From: Datura wrightii
Taxonomy: Eukaryota > Streptophyta > Magnoliopsida > Solanales > Solanaceae
Reading direction: 5' to 3'
Assembly: GCA_035772735.1 (NCBI GenBank)
Contig: JASDFA010000016.1
Coordinates: forward strand, 141,310,501-141,374,500
Length of the DNA stretch: 64,000 bases
The position numbers were made by a program, and so were the translations under genes. How positions within the stretch are numbered: position 1 is the stretch's first letter; every line of letters begins with the position of its first letter. This document shows positions 12,727-24,007 of this stretch, in pieces. Below the pieces are notes generated by a model. That model was not told where the DNA came from and did no database searches. It was given only the letters and a program-made list of their open reading frames with translations.

Positions 12727-12738
12727 TGGTATTAGAGC
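12727..12738 (+). other. Primer-binding site of P1, iMet type
   Basis: TGGTATTAGAGC has one mismatch to TGGTATCAGAGC, the complement of the initiator tRNA-Met 3' end. It lies 4 bp after the LTR terminus, as in TEK-A. Confidence 0.8.
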
Positions 12739-12968
12739 ATTAGGTTTTAAAGTGTCCTAGAGTGTCTGAAAGCCGCATTAAGTAGAGCTTTTTTCATGGG
12801 TGTGAAGCACGCCATACTTATGACGAAGGTGCTACGAAATGATTTAGGAAATTGCTATTCTTTCATGATCTATGTCGTGCGATGAAATATCTTTCTATCC
12901 TTATAACTCGTGCATTCACACTTCAAAGAATAACGCTAGTCAGTAGAATAAGAGGCGCTCTCGAGTCA

Positions 12969-13053
12969 TTTCTCCCTGCATGAGTTAAGAAAGGCTAAGG
13001 CTAAAGAATTCATGAACTTGAAGTAAGGAACTAAAAGAGTGGGGGAGTACGCC
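12969..13053 (+). pseudogene. gag remnant of P1
   Basis: About 28 codons read as the Tekay gag segment that includes LRKAKAKEFMNLK and GTKRVGEYA. One TAA stands where Gln is expected and one TAG follows GEYA. Nothing else of gag is recognisable on either side, so the gene is almost gone. Confidence 0.5.
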
Positions 13054-13880
13054 TAGAGAAGTGTGGAACCCATACTTCCATGATATCCTTAGAGGCAAAT
13101 GGGAAGTCAAGAGATAGTGATTTCTTCCTAGCCTTAAGAAGGGGACCAATCCTCAGAATGATGACCTTTAAGCTAAGGGGGAGATTATAAGGTAAAGGAC
13201 CAAGTCATGCCTTGAGTTTCAAGTGTGAATGTCCAGGATCAGTAGCTATGGGAGATCGATCCACGCTTATTCGGGTTTCCCTCTGTACTTCATTCTATGT
13301 GATACTCTACTCATGTTGTATGTGAACATGTTATGCCCATGTCTAAGTTCCAAGTACTCCTTACGTGTATTCATATTCATAGAATGAGAAGTAACTACTT
13401 CAGATGGTGATTCTAGTCTTCTTCCATGATTCCATAATCTTAGCTTCATGTCATGACCCTCGTTATGTATTTAAACTCATGTCTCTTAGCATGCTCAGCT
13501 CTATGGACTCAGTCTTTAAGATTTGCCTTATCGGCTCATAAGATCATGTTATATCAAGTATATGCTAGCTTAGATTTCTTGAATGATTCGTGCTCATTAA
13601 TCTTCTTACTCTAAGCCCTATGAATGTTTCCCCCATGAGATGGTTAAAATGTGTATGTTCAGGATAACTCCCTATCCCTGCCATAGATGTCGGGTATGTA
13701 GAAGTTTAGGAAGCACCGTTATTATCCAATCCTGGAAGTGCAACAACCCACATGGTCATTTTATGATTGTTGTTCCACTTCCCTGGGTTGAACCTTTTCA
13801 TGTCTTTATTTTGTTATTTATGACTTACGAAGATGGATGACACAATTACTGAGATGATATGATGAAGATTGGATAAGATT
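13054..13880 (+). other. Unassigned interior of P1
   Basis: No protein domain, LTR terminus or RNA gene is recognisable. It is probably decayed gag or leader sequence, or inserted repeat. It contains two short open stretches that resemble nothing known to me. Confidence 0.3.
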
Positions 13881-15157
13881 TTTTGTTTTTGGAAGGTTTG
13901 AAGTTTGAAAAGTTTGACTAAAGTCAACATTTCATGTTAATGAGCTTGAATTTGGATTATGAAAGCTCTGTTAGGTTTGGATGGTGATTTATGACTAAGT
14001 TTGATAATTTACATGGATCCTGAGGTGTTCGGGAGTGATTTGAACCCTTGGTTGAATTTATGAGCTTTGAGGAAGCTAAGTTTGACCACGGTCATCTTTT
14101 GATCAAAACGACCTCATATCGGTGATTTGATGATTCCAACAGGTCCTAAATGTGTTTTATGATTGAATGGCATGTTTGGTTTGTGATGGAGGATTCCAGA
14201 TGAGTTTTAGGTGGATTTGAACATTTTATGTGTTTAGCATGATTTTAAGCATAAAATATGGCAACTCAGAGATTCGTTTTTTTTTTTTGAGATTGAAAAA
14301 TTGTTTAGATACTTTCAAAATTATTAGCATGAATTATAGGAGTTATCTGGAAAAGTTTGGTGCAATTTCAATAAGTTAAGACCGGGGTTTTATGCAAAAG
14401 ATAAAATAATTCTTGAACGAGCAAAAATGATTTTTGACTGGGCAAACGAGCACTAAATGGAGTTTTTATTGGACGAGTAGGTCCTTATCATTATTTAGGA
14501 ATTGTAGGAAAAAGAATCGTCGCATTTCGAGTTTGTATGATGAAGTTATGGCCATTTTAGTAAGAAATTAAATTTGTTGGTGCAAGTGTTGGTTCAGCCC
14601 TATAAATGCCTGAACAGGATATTTTTGCACAGACTGTGTTTATTTGGTATTTTGAGTATATTTGGAGTTCTAGAGTTTGGAATTGAGTGATTTTTGCGGA
14701 ATTCTTCTCTATTTAACAAGGGAGTAAGTATCTAATCCTTATTTTGGCATTTCTCCATGATTTCTTCAGTTGGTTTTCATTTTTATCCATGAATTTATTG
14801 GAGAAAATTTTGAGATTTGAGTATAAAGTTAAGAAACCATATTTTGATAAATGCAAAGTCGATTTGAGCTCCAGTTTAGGTGAAATTTCATATTTGAGTT
14901 CTTTACATTATGGGTAACCTGATTTTCAAATAAAATTCTAGTTTTTCCCTTGCCAGCTCGGGGTTGACTTTTGGATTGACTTTTTGGGCCCAAGATAGAA
15001 GTATATCGATATGGTTGTCCATGATTTTATTTTCTTATGTAGAATACGTATTTGACCAGATTTTTATCATTTGGAAGGGTAACGGAAAGTCGAATTCGTA
15101 ATTTGATGCTTGAGCTTCATTTTGAGGCAAGTAGAGATTTCTTGATTCTTTGAGGTA
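13881..15157 (+). repeat. LTR-like remnant inside P1
   Basis: This stretch has the look of a gypsy-type LTR: repeated 'tttgatgattcc'-style text, a TATA box CTATAAATG at 14600-14608, a GTAAGT-like site at 14722, and no coding capacity. It abuts the integrase fragment at 15162 directly. Neither end shows TG/CA termini or a target duplication, so its family and limits are uncertain. Confidence 0.4.
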
Positions 15158-15161
15158 CATA

Positions 15162-15230
15162 ATGAAGGGGAAGTTTAGTCCCCAGTATGTTGGGCCATAT
15201 AAGGTTATGAGACGTGCTGGCAAGGTGACT
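15162..15230 (+). pseudogene. P1 integrase C-terminal fragment, part 1
   Basis: It reads MKGKFSPQYVGPYKVMRR then AGKVT, the conserved chromovirus integrase segment before the chromodomain. It stops at TGACT, where ATL-2 inserted. The protein resumes at 38676 with TGACC-TATGTG. Upstream of 15162 there is no integrase. Confidence 0.75.
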
Positions 15231-16675
15231 AAATGTGCTATGGATTTACAGCACTTTCGATGCTCAAAACTAAAGAAAATAGCATGGACTTAGATATGTT
15301 TATATGGATATCAGGTACTTTTCTTGTGTTTTCAGGTAAACTTAGGTGTTGGAATAAGATTCTGCAAAGAAGTTTAAAAGAGAAGAAAATCAGCCAAGAT
15401 GACAGTCTCAGTACGAGTCTTACATTGATGGTACAATCGTACTAAGACTCGTGAAAATATTCAGAAGGATGAGATGAGAAAGATGCAATCCACAACTCAC
15501 AGTACGAGCCGTATGATCATGGTACGAGTCGTAACTTCAAGTCGTGGAAAGATTTAGAGAAATTGCACGAAGGATGACTCTGGGTATGGATGACTACAGT
15601 ACAAGTCGTGAAGGCAAGGTACGAGTCGTACCAAGACACTCGTTACAAACTTCAGAAAAATTCATAGTCTTCAGATTCAAACCAAAGAAGCTCAATATGA
15701 CTCGTAGGAAATTGGTATGCGTCGTACCACGACCCAAAACTTGGTCGGATTTCAGCAAGCTAAGAACCTACGGATGGCGGGTATGACCAAAATACGTTAG
15801 ACATAGTTAGTTTTTCACGAGAGAAAATATAATTGAGTTGATTAACTTGTGATCAACCTTTTCTTGATTTTGTGAATTGTTCTTGATAAATTCCAGATTT
15901 AATCAATGAAGTTTTTCTCTCATCTACGATTGTAAGTATTGATTTATGTATTTAATTATGCAAACAAATCACAATCTCGCAAATATGAGAGGCTAAAACC
16001 TCCATGGCTAGGGTTATGGGAACCATGGTGGATTAACTAGCTAGGGTTACATAAAAGTGATTCAAAACCAATGCAAAACACTTGTATTGTATTCTCTTCA
16101 TGCTTAAACGTTTCTTAATGGTGTACAACATTAGGACTTGCCTGAATTCTTTACTTGCTTAGGTCTAAGAGGTAGAGATTAGGAAAAGAGAATTACAACA
16201 AAGCCTTGATCTTGATGATCATGGTATTAACTTGAGCTGTAGTCGCAGGATAGTTAAATTTGGGACTTATTGATAGCGGTTAAATTTCAATCGCTCATTG
16301 AGACCTGGTCAGGTAATTGAGTATAGTCATTCAATAGGGACTGGTCGATCGTTCGAATAAACCCTAGTTATGAGTTCTACAAGTAAGCATTGGTGATGAT
16401 CACGTATGTATACCGCAAGCAGTTATGAACCCATGCGGAACACAAAACCCTAGTTATCTTTAAATCTTGATTTCATCCATAATTTTAATTGTTCTTTTAA
16501 TTATTGTTTTCTTTTGAAACCCCCACTTTGGAGTAACTACATAACAAAGTTCACTTACCGGTAGTAGTCTAGTTCTTTCATATTTCCTGTGGGTTCAACC
16601 TCAACCCCTAGTTGGGTTCTTTATTGGCAATGTTCGCTTCATACTTTGGTAAGAGGTATGGTTTGAGAGTTATCA
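15231..16675 (+). repeat. 5' LTR of ATL-2
   Basis: It runs from AAATGTG (the expected TGATGTG with its first two bases changed) to ...GTTATCA. It carries ACGAGTCGT palindromes at 15524-15532 and a 15-bp perfect odd palindrome GGTACGAGTCGTACC at 15618-15632. The PBS starts 5 bp after its end. Confidence 0.8.
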
Positions 16676-16680
16676 AAAAG

Positions 16681-16698
16681 TGGCGCCGTTACCAGGGA
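16681..16698 (+). other. Primer-binding site of ATL-2, tRNA-Asp type
   Basis: TGGCGCCGTTACCAGGGA has two mismatches to the complement of the plant tRNA-Asp 3' end. Both are G-to-A. Confidence 0.85.
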
Positions 16699-16804
16699 AT
16701 ACAGCTAAGACTAGATTATTAGCTTGTATTTGACTTCTTGGTAGTTATTTCTTTAATTACGTTTTTTTTGTTTTTCTTGATACCCACAAGATGTTTTCTG
16801 GTGA

Positions 16805-19246
16805 ATGTCAAGCACTCAGAGTAGCGGAGATCCCCTTATTCCATTGAATCCAAAAATCAAACGAGAACTGCATAGGATGGAGAACCAGGATCAAGGAGAT
16901 GCACGCATAGCTGAACAAGCTATGCAAGCCGAGCTGGCTCGGCAAGCTGCACTTTAGGATGAGGATGATGTTAGAGAAGAAGTATTGAATGTTGGTCGAC
17001 ACGAGAGGGGCAATAGAGGTTATAGACTTGCCCCTCAGTTCTTCAATGATGAGGACCCATAAAATGATGAAGTTGGGTCTACTGGAGCAATTGTGCCACC
17101 ACCATTGCCCGCTGGGCCCAAATTTGATATCACGAGCACCATGATTCAATTGCTAAACATGAAAGGGGTGTTCAGTGGTCATGCAGTGGATGACACCAAC
17201 TTGCACTTGATGAACTTCGTAGGAATATGCAAGGCGAACAGGTTGCCCGGAGTAAGCTAGGATGCCATATGGCTCAAACTTTTCCCCTTCTCTCTATCAG
17301 GGGAAGCCACATTATGGTTATCGGAGTTGCCCAAAGACTCCATAACCAACTGGAGGGAGCTCAAACAGGCCTTCTTGTAGAGATTCTTTCCCCCATCCAG
17401 AATGTTTCAGCTAAAAGATGAGATCTACAACTTCCGAAAAATTAAGACAGAGGCACTTCATTAAACCTTGTTGAGGTTCAAAAAGTTGACAAAGTGTCTA
17501 ACCACAAGATCCTAGATGATAGTTTGTTGGAAATGTTTTACAGGTTCTCGAATAATAGCACAAAAGTTGTAGCGGACACGATGGCAGGGAGAGCATTGAT
17601 GAGTCACACCTGGGAGCAAGCTGCTGCTATCCTTGACAGGGTGACTAAGACGAATAGGGAATGGCATGTGAGGGAGGCTGATGCAGCGGTCGGTACATAT
17701 GATGTTGGTTTAATTGCAGACCAATGAAGGAAAGAAGAAGAACGCGACCAGGAGTTGGCTCATATGCGTACATCATTGGACTTACTGACAAAGCATATCA
17801 TGTGCCGGATCCAAAAAGGTAAATGTAGTGGAAACTCAAGGAATGGAGCAGGGAATTGATCACTCTAACTCTGAGGAAGAGGCAAACTAATTGGATAGCC
17901 AAGTGACAGGTTTCTGAGCCAACACCCAAACGTCAGGACAAGACAATTGGCGCCAAGGTTCTGGAAACCAAGCTAGGAATCAATATAGAGACAACTACAA
18001 TAGAAACGAGTTCAGAAACAGGAGCCGAGGTCGTGAGGGCGAAGGAGAATGAAGAAGAAATGATGTATACCACAATGACCAGGCTGGAGTTTATGTGCCT
18101 CCCAATGCATGAGAGGGGGAGGCTAGGCAATCAGAGCTAGAGAGCATGATGGCTGAGATGCTGAAGAAGGTGAGGTCCACTGATGAGCAATTAAAGGAGA
18201 TCCAAAGTGACTTATCAAGTATAGGTTAAAAAGTGGAGTCTCATGCTACAACTATCAAGCAAATCGAACATCAACATGGGCAACTGTCGGCATCAATGAA
18301 CCCAAAACAAAAAGGTACACTACCTAGAAACACCATCCAAAATCCAAAAAACAATGGCCCCATTGCATGGCGGTGATGACTAGGAGTGGTAAGACCACAG
18401 TTGACCCCCTTTTTCCGATTGTAGTTAAACGGATGAAAGAAATCATAATGGAGGAGAATGAGAAGAGTGTTGAGATAGAGGGTGTTGAGCATGTTGAGGC
18501 CCCATAGGTGAAGAAGAACCCGACATTGACCAAGGAGCAACACAAATCTACAAAGCTATCCCGCGACCACCTCCACCATTCCCTCAAAGGATGAATAAAA
18601 ACGCGAAAAATGGTAAGTTTCAAAAATTCCTTTCAATTCTTAAACAGTTATATGTGAAAATACCATTGGTTGAGGCATTGGAACAAAATGTCGGGATATG
18701 CAAAGTTTATGAAGGACTTGGTGACTAAGAAGAGATCTGTGAGCTATGAGCGGGTTGACAATGTACATCACTGTAGTTCCATAGCTACAAGGGTCCTAAC
18801 TCAGAAGAAGGAAGACCCAAGTGCTTTCACTATACCTTGCACCATTGGGAATGTCGAGTTTGCAAGGGCACTTTGTGATCTAGGAGCAAGCAGCAATTTG
18901 ATGCCCTTGGAAGTGTTCAAGAAATTGGGCTTGGAAGCCCCTAAACCGATCACTATGCGGCTACTAATGGCTGACAGAATTAAAAAACCAGTGGGGATCC
19001 TGATCAATGTGCTTGTCAAGGTAGACAAATTTATATTCCCAACAGACTTCGTGATTCTAGACTGTGAGGTGGATTATGAGGTCCCCATCATTTTGGGGCA
19101 ACCATTCCTTTCCACCAGGAGGGCCCTAGTAGATGTGGAGGCGGGCCAATTGGAATTTATACATATGTCGGTTAATGCAGCAACCAAAGGAATTCAGTGT
19201 AGTCTCAGCACTAGAGGATGAATATGAGTCACTTGACGAATTTTGA
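16805..19246 (+). pseudogene. gag-protease of ATL-2 (broken)
   Basis: From the ATG at 16805 the frame gives a short N-terminus, then the Athila capsid region (LPAGPKFDITS, NFVGICKANRLPG, LWLSELPKDSITNW) with stops at Gln/Trp-type positions. After a Gln/Asn/Arg-rich stretch comes an uninterrupted 183-codon piece (18670-19221) covering the retropepsin. Its active site DLGAS is intact, followed by NLMPLEVF and VPIILGQPF. No CCHC zinc knuckle is visible, unlike ATL-R. The C-terminus SLDEF and TGA (19244-19246) match ATL-1. Protease is followed directly by hairpin modules, with no RT. Confidence 0.8.
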
Positions 19247-19260
19247 GTAGTTAAGAGACT

Positions 19261-19395
19261 TGCTTCGTGCCACGATGTTAAATTAGGCACTTCTTGAGGG
19301 GCGACCCAAGTGGTGGCTTGGTGAAGTCTGAGTAATCGAGCCACCTGCGTCGTGTCGCGATGTTAAATCAAGCGCTTCTTGGGAGGCAACCCAAG
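19261..19395 (+). other. Tandem post-stop hairpin modules B1 and B2
   Basis: Two copies lie in a row, the first 14-17 nt after the gag-protease stop. B1 (19261-19310) has a damaged second stem. B2 (19348-19395) has the perfect CTTGGG/CCCAAG stem (19378-19383 with 19390-19395) around AGGCAA. Both keep the TGTTAAAT linker between stems. The duplication suggests that the module, and not the flanks, was copied. Confidence 0.6.
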
Positions 19396-20659
19396 TGATT
19401 GAACTAATGTGTGCTCAGTGTGCATGGAAAACAAAAATAGGAGTAAGAAAAAAAATTGCTGAAAAAGCAACTGCTACGGCTCTCTGTACGAATCGTGATA
19501 GCATCCTACGAGTCGTTAGCAGTCATGGTGAGGTTTAGAGAAGCAATTCAAAGCTACAACCTACGAGTCATCATATGAATCGTACCCACATGGTACGAGT
19601 CGTAAGATGCACTCATAGGTCCCCAGGTAAGATTTTAAAATTTTGACTTACGGGTCCAAGGGACGAGTCATAGGGGCTTCCTATGACTCATGGTATGAGT
19701 CGTGATGGGTACAAAAACAATTTAACCCGACTCGGCCCAGATTTTTAAAATTTTCCCTTCACCTATTTAAACGTCAAGCCCCATATGACCCTTCTTCCCA
19801 CGAACAAAAATCAAACCTACGAACCCTAACAACGAATCCCTCACACCCGTGACTCAAAAGCAAGGAAGCTTTGAGCAATTTCTTGCTCAAATTTCGTTCC
19901 TCTCAGCCCACATTCATGATTACCAGTCAAAGAAAGAATCATCAAGTAAGTAAAAGATTTGAATATCAAAAATATTAACTTTCTTGAAGTCATGGCTGCC
20001 AAACCCCTATAAATCGCTGGTTGTTGAAAAAAATTTAATAATACGATGCTCAGAGAATTATTGAACTGTGTATGAACTTGGAAAACATTGAAAGTTGATT
20101 GAAACACACCTATAAGATGAAAATTTTAAATTTGAGTCGCATGTAGTGAGTAGAAAGGGGAGGAATGAGTATGGGTTAAATTGATTGAATCATATTCCTA
20201 GACTTGGGGGAAATTTGAGCACCCAAATTGTGAAAAAGTGAATCCCTGCAAAACTAAACAAGTTAAGAATGAGGTATGAACCACAATATGGATCGTGGTT
20301 TGCCACCATGAGTCGTACTATGCGTTCGTACTCAAGATATGAAAAAGGCAAAGCCAGATGAGGCAGACGAGTCCTTCCTACAACTTGTGGAATCGACCTA
20401 CGAGTCGTACCATGAGTTGTGGAAAAATACAGATAAATAATAAAGTTGGGGCTTCGTCAGACGAATCAAGGTAGGGGTCGTACCCTCCAGGTAGTCGTAC
20501 CTGTGAGCCGTAGTAATCACACAGAGTTTCTAGGCCTTCATACGAGTCGTACCGTCATGGTATGACCCGTATTATTGACTAGTGATGAGAATCTAAAACT
20601 TTCTTTTCTAATTCTTCTTTCTCAAATATGGAATTCTAAATCTTTTCTCTACAGGTACA
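19396..20659 (+). other. ORF2 leader of ATL-2: palindromes, TATA, candidate intron
   Basis: Palindrome-rich text (about 19480-19700) is followed by CTATTTAAAC at 19763-19772, a C/A-rich 5'-UTR-like stretch, a GTAAGT donor at 19946 and an acceptor ending 20654. A second palindrome cluster (20280-20580) lies within the candidate intron, with TACGAGTCGTA at 20399-20409 and 20541-20551. A further donor-like CCCAG|GTAAGA at 19622-19632 matches one in ATL-1. No coding sequence is seen. Confidence 0.5.
19946..20654 (+). other. Candidate 5'-UTR intron of ATL-2 ORF2
   Basis: The donor is TCAA|GTAAGT. The acceptor is a pyrimidine tract ending CTCTACAG at 20654, exactly 5 nt before the ATG at 20660. 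The length would be 709 nt. The acceptor and its spacing to the ATG are conserved in ATL-1 and ATL-R, and in ATL-3 with CTG in place of CAG. Confidence 0.5.
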
Positions 20660-22611
20660 ATGACAAAGAAGCGAAAGGCATCCAAAGCAACAACCAGGAG
20701 AACATTAATTGATGAAACATCTGAGTTCGAGGCTGGGCAAGCAGGAAACTCCCCTAGTGGTTCGTTTTGAGGATTACCATGTAGACACTTCAGACACAGA
20801 TGGAACTAGAACCACTAGAGCGAAAGCAAGAGCACAAATTGAAGCAGCCACTGCCATATCTGTCTAAGCTCTCCAATCTGAGGAAGGAGCTAGAGGAAAT
20901 AACTAGGAGTCTGAAACGACTAAAATGCAAAAGAAGGGTCTGAGGAGACCTAATAAGGTGAAGCAAATGGTAGCGATGAATTAGAGGAGGAGGCCCCAGT
21001 GCTGCATAAGAACAGACCCCACCTAGAGAAAACCGCACAGTCCAATGGAGAGTGTCAAGAGCTAGAGAGATTTATGAGCAGGGCATTTCTCGCACCGCCA
21101 AGAACAAGCCAAGGCGGAGCATCCAGGAAGAGACGCACATCCTCACAAACTCACTGAATAAAGTTGACGATATGAAGCGGATATTTAGTTTTATGATTTC
21201 AAATGGATGGCCAAGACTTCAGCTCGGTATACAGCCGAATTGGTCCGGGAGTTCTACGCCATCTATTTGGCCACCACTGAGCTAAAGGCGAAGGAGGGGC
21301 AGAAAATAAAAGACCAGCCTCGTCTGGATAGTGTTGTGGTTCGAAGTCGAGAGGTTGACATATCTGGGCGGACCATCTCTCAGATTTTGTATGGACCATA
21401 GTTCCTGCCTACATGGATGATGCCAGAATACAAGTTCAGGGTGGAGGAAATGAAGTAGATTAGGTAGCTAGGCTTAGAACAAAGACAGAGGCAGTTGAAA
21501 TGGCTGGCAGAGGTGATTGCTGAGGATAAGGAGGGAGTTGAGTGGGCTGTTGGAGGAAAGTAGGTTACCAAGAGTTCGTTGAATTTTATTGCTAAGGCCT
21601 GCTGGACACTAGTACAACACCGACTAGCACCCACAATTAATGACAACACCCTCAGTGTTGACAGGACAGCTTTGATGGCATGCCTCATGTGCCGCTATCC
21701 AATCAACATCCCGAGGATCATTGTAGATGAGATACAAGAGGGGGCGGTGGGAGTAAGAACTACCATCCCATTTCCAAGTATTGTATTCAAGCTATGTATA
21801 GTGGCAGGGGTTCTAGTACAAAGGGGTTAGGAGAGTCTGATCGGAGACCAGAGGATTGCAGATATCGGACTTATCCGGGATGATATGAACCCGGTAAGCC
21901 GAGCCCGGCTACCCACAGCAGCTCCATTGGCTCAGCCAATAGGGTGCACAAGTGAATGCCCCTATTACACAGGAGTAGAGCGAGACACCAGCTATATATG
22001 TCATTCCGGAGGCAACTCCTAGCACATCTGCCACACCACCACCTAGCTTACAGACTCAAACCCTAGCAGGGCATGTTTTGGTGACACAGGACTTCCTCTA
22101 AAAGATGGCCAAATGGTTGACCATGACAGAGTGAAAGATTTAGGCCATGATGGAAAATGTAAAGCCATGGGTCAAGGTGGAGATAGATGCAGCACCTCAG
22201 GCTCTACATGCTCGCCTAGATGGATATGAGAGCTGTTTTAATGCACGGATGATAGAGTAGATGGACACCAACAGTCTCCGTGAGGAGTTAGGGGTTCTTC
22301 GGAGTCAAGTAGTCGAGTTTTCATCATGACAACCGACAGTTATAGCAGCCACCACTCTTCCAGAATTAGATGAAGAATTTAATGAAGAGATAGTTGCTGG
22401 AGACAAGGGAAAGAAAAGAGTTCCTGAGGATAATGAAGAGGAGTGTCAAAGGAAAAAAAGGAAGAAAGAGAGAAAAGAACGCAAGAGGGCCAGAGCAGAG
22501 AGCCTGAAGACTCATGATGCACATATGTCAAATTTGCAGGAGCGGGCTAGAGGAGCATACAGCTCCACCATGCCTCAGCCCGATATTGCTAGTGGTCGTT
22601 CGGTGCTGTAG
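20660..22611 (+). pseudogene. ORF2 of ATL-2, Transposase_32-type (N-terminal and central part)
   Basis: It starts at the ATG at 20660 with a basic N-terminus. It has an acidic/threonine-rich region, then the Transposase_32-like domain at about 21050-21830: the YEQGIS segment, LVREFYAIYLATTELKAKEG, VDISGRTISQILYGP, and a second half with CWTLVQHRLAPTINDNTLSV and RYPINIPRIIVDEI. A Pro/Thr-rich linker and helical region follow. A C-terminal basic cluster near 22400-22500 (KGKKRV, then RKKRKKERKERKRAR) resembles a bipartite nuclear signal. Several stops and frameshifts are present. ATL-R cuts the gene at 22612 and its last codons lie at 36594-36768. The protein's role is unknown; it occupies the env position of Athila elements. 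Confidence 0.65.
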
Positions 22612-24007
22612 TGACTACACGCAAGTGCACGTGGTCGAACAAGTAGAAAAGTGGCTTAATTAAAGCCAAGTATCGATCCCACAGGGACTGAACTACGGTA
22701 CTAATTAACTTAAGCGTTAGTGAACTATGTCTTTATGAATGCAGACAACTAATTAAACAATATTTTGAGAGTTAAGTTTTCTAAGTAATAAAAAATCTAA
22801 GTTAAGATTATAATTTGAGTCTGAACAATAGTAATGAGCAAGCTGAGGTTAAAACAAACATGCATGGAAGTAATTTATCGATTCAATTTAGCTAATCATT
22901 TCTTCGGTTGTTAGTCAGGAATTATTGTCTATGGATTGGATCTTTTGACTCCTATCCAATTTAAGAATCGTGAACCTTAATCTACATTTTTGTGATAAAA
23001 GAATTTCATGCTCTAGCCATACATAACTGATTCCTTAATTGACTAATAAGACTTTCAGATATATTTCTATTCTGAATGTAAATCAATTTTTAATTTTCTA
23101 AACTAAGAAAAGATCATATCCTACCAATTCACATTTGTCCAATTTCTTTCCTTTTCAAAATCAAAATTGGAATTCTAGATATACATTAACATTGGCCAAA
23201 CATTAATGCAGTAAAAACAAGAATTGGTAGAACAACCATTGAAGAAAAGATGAAAACTGAAATGACCAACAATTACATTCCACTACAACTGTTCTTAACC
23301 TCAGCAAGAAGTGAATTTAGCCACTCATTTGTGGATTAAACATCATCAAATAAGTAGAATTCATACAAACAATTGAGATAAAAGAGAAAGAGATAGAGAA
23401 GAACCCTAGAATTTTCGTCCTCTCAACTGCCTGTAACCCACGTTCTTGCTCAACCAAGTTAGAATGTTTAAAATAAAATCTAAGTGTGATATTTATACTC
23501 TTGAGAATTTTTTCCCGAAATAACAAGCAACGTGGCACGGAGTGTATCGTGGAGCACTCCCTCCGTGCCACGGGGGCATCGCGGACCCTCACTGGAACTT
23601 GATGTTCCAAGTAATTGTACTCAACATGACACGGAGTGCATCGCGGAGCACTGCCTCCGTGTCACAGAGGTAACGAGAACCTCCACTGGAAATTGCCATA
23701 ATTATTTCATCCGAGGCAGAATGCCTCCGCGATGGTAGCATGACACTGCTCCATCGCGGAGCCCTTATTTTTGCTGCTCTCCCTTGTCATTTTCCATTCC
23801 TTGTTTCCAAGTCCATTCTCAATTTTCACCAACATGTATATTAGCTTCCAAAATTTCCTTTTACCTGCAAAACAACACAAATCATGTTAGTTAGTATAAA
23901 TTCACATTTAACTAAAAATCACATGAGAATGTACACATAACGATAGATAAACAAGTCGAAATGAAGCATTTGAGTATCACTAGGGCATGCAATTCTGCCC
24001 AAGATCA
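22612..24007 (-). repeat. 3' LTR of ATL-R
   Basis: It is colinear with 35458-36593. It is 1396 bp against 1136 bp for the 5' LTR, which lacks a block including two of the hairpins. A minus-strand TATA box (GAGTATAAAT) lies at 23491-23500. Three long-armed inverted repeats lie just upstream of it in sense. Confidence 0.8.
23531..23664 (-). repeat. Inverted-repeat array of ATL-R LTR, 18-nt spacers
   Basis: 12-bp perfect arms CGTGGCACGGAG/CTCCGTGCCACG lie at 23531-23542 and 23561-23572. 10-bp arms TGACACGGAG/CTCCGTGTCA lie at 23627-23636 and 23655-23664. Both pairs are separated by exactly 18 nt. The array starts about 30 nt upstream (in sense) of the TATA box, so it is in U3. Confidence 0.75.

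Noticed and set aside
13054..13880. A host gene in the unassigned part of P1
   Set aside because: Only 60-66-codon open stretches, no domain and no intron-exon pattern, and the stretch sits between parts of one retroelement.
20280..20580. Palindrome arrays as a CRISPR array
   Set aside because: The repeats are short, imperfect and irregularly spaced, the spacers are not uniform, no cas genes are present, and the setting is a plant retroelement.
20660..22611. ORF2 as a DNA transposon inserted in the elements
   Set aside because: It recurs at the same place in four elements, without terminal inverted repeats or target duplications of its own, and shows no DDE or similar core.
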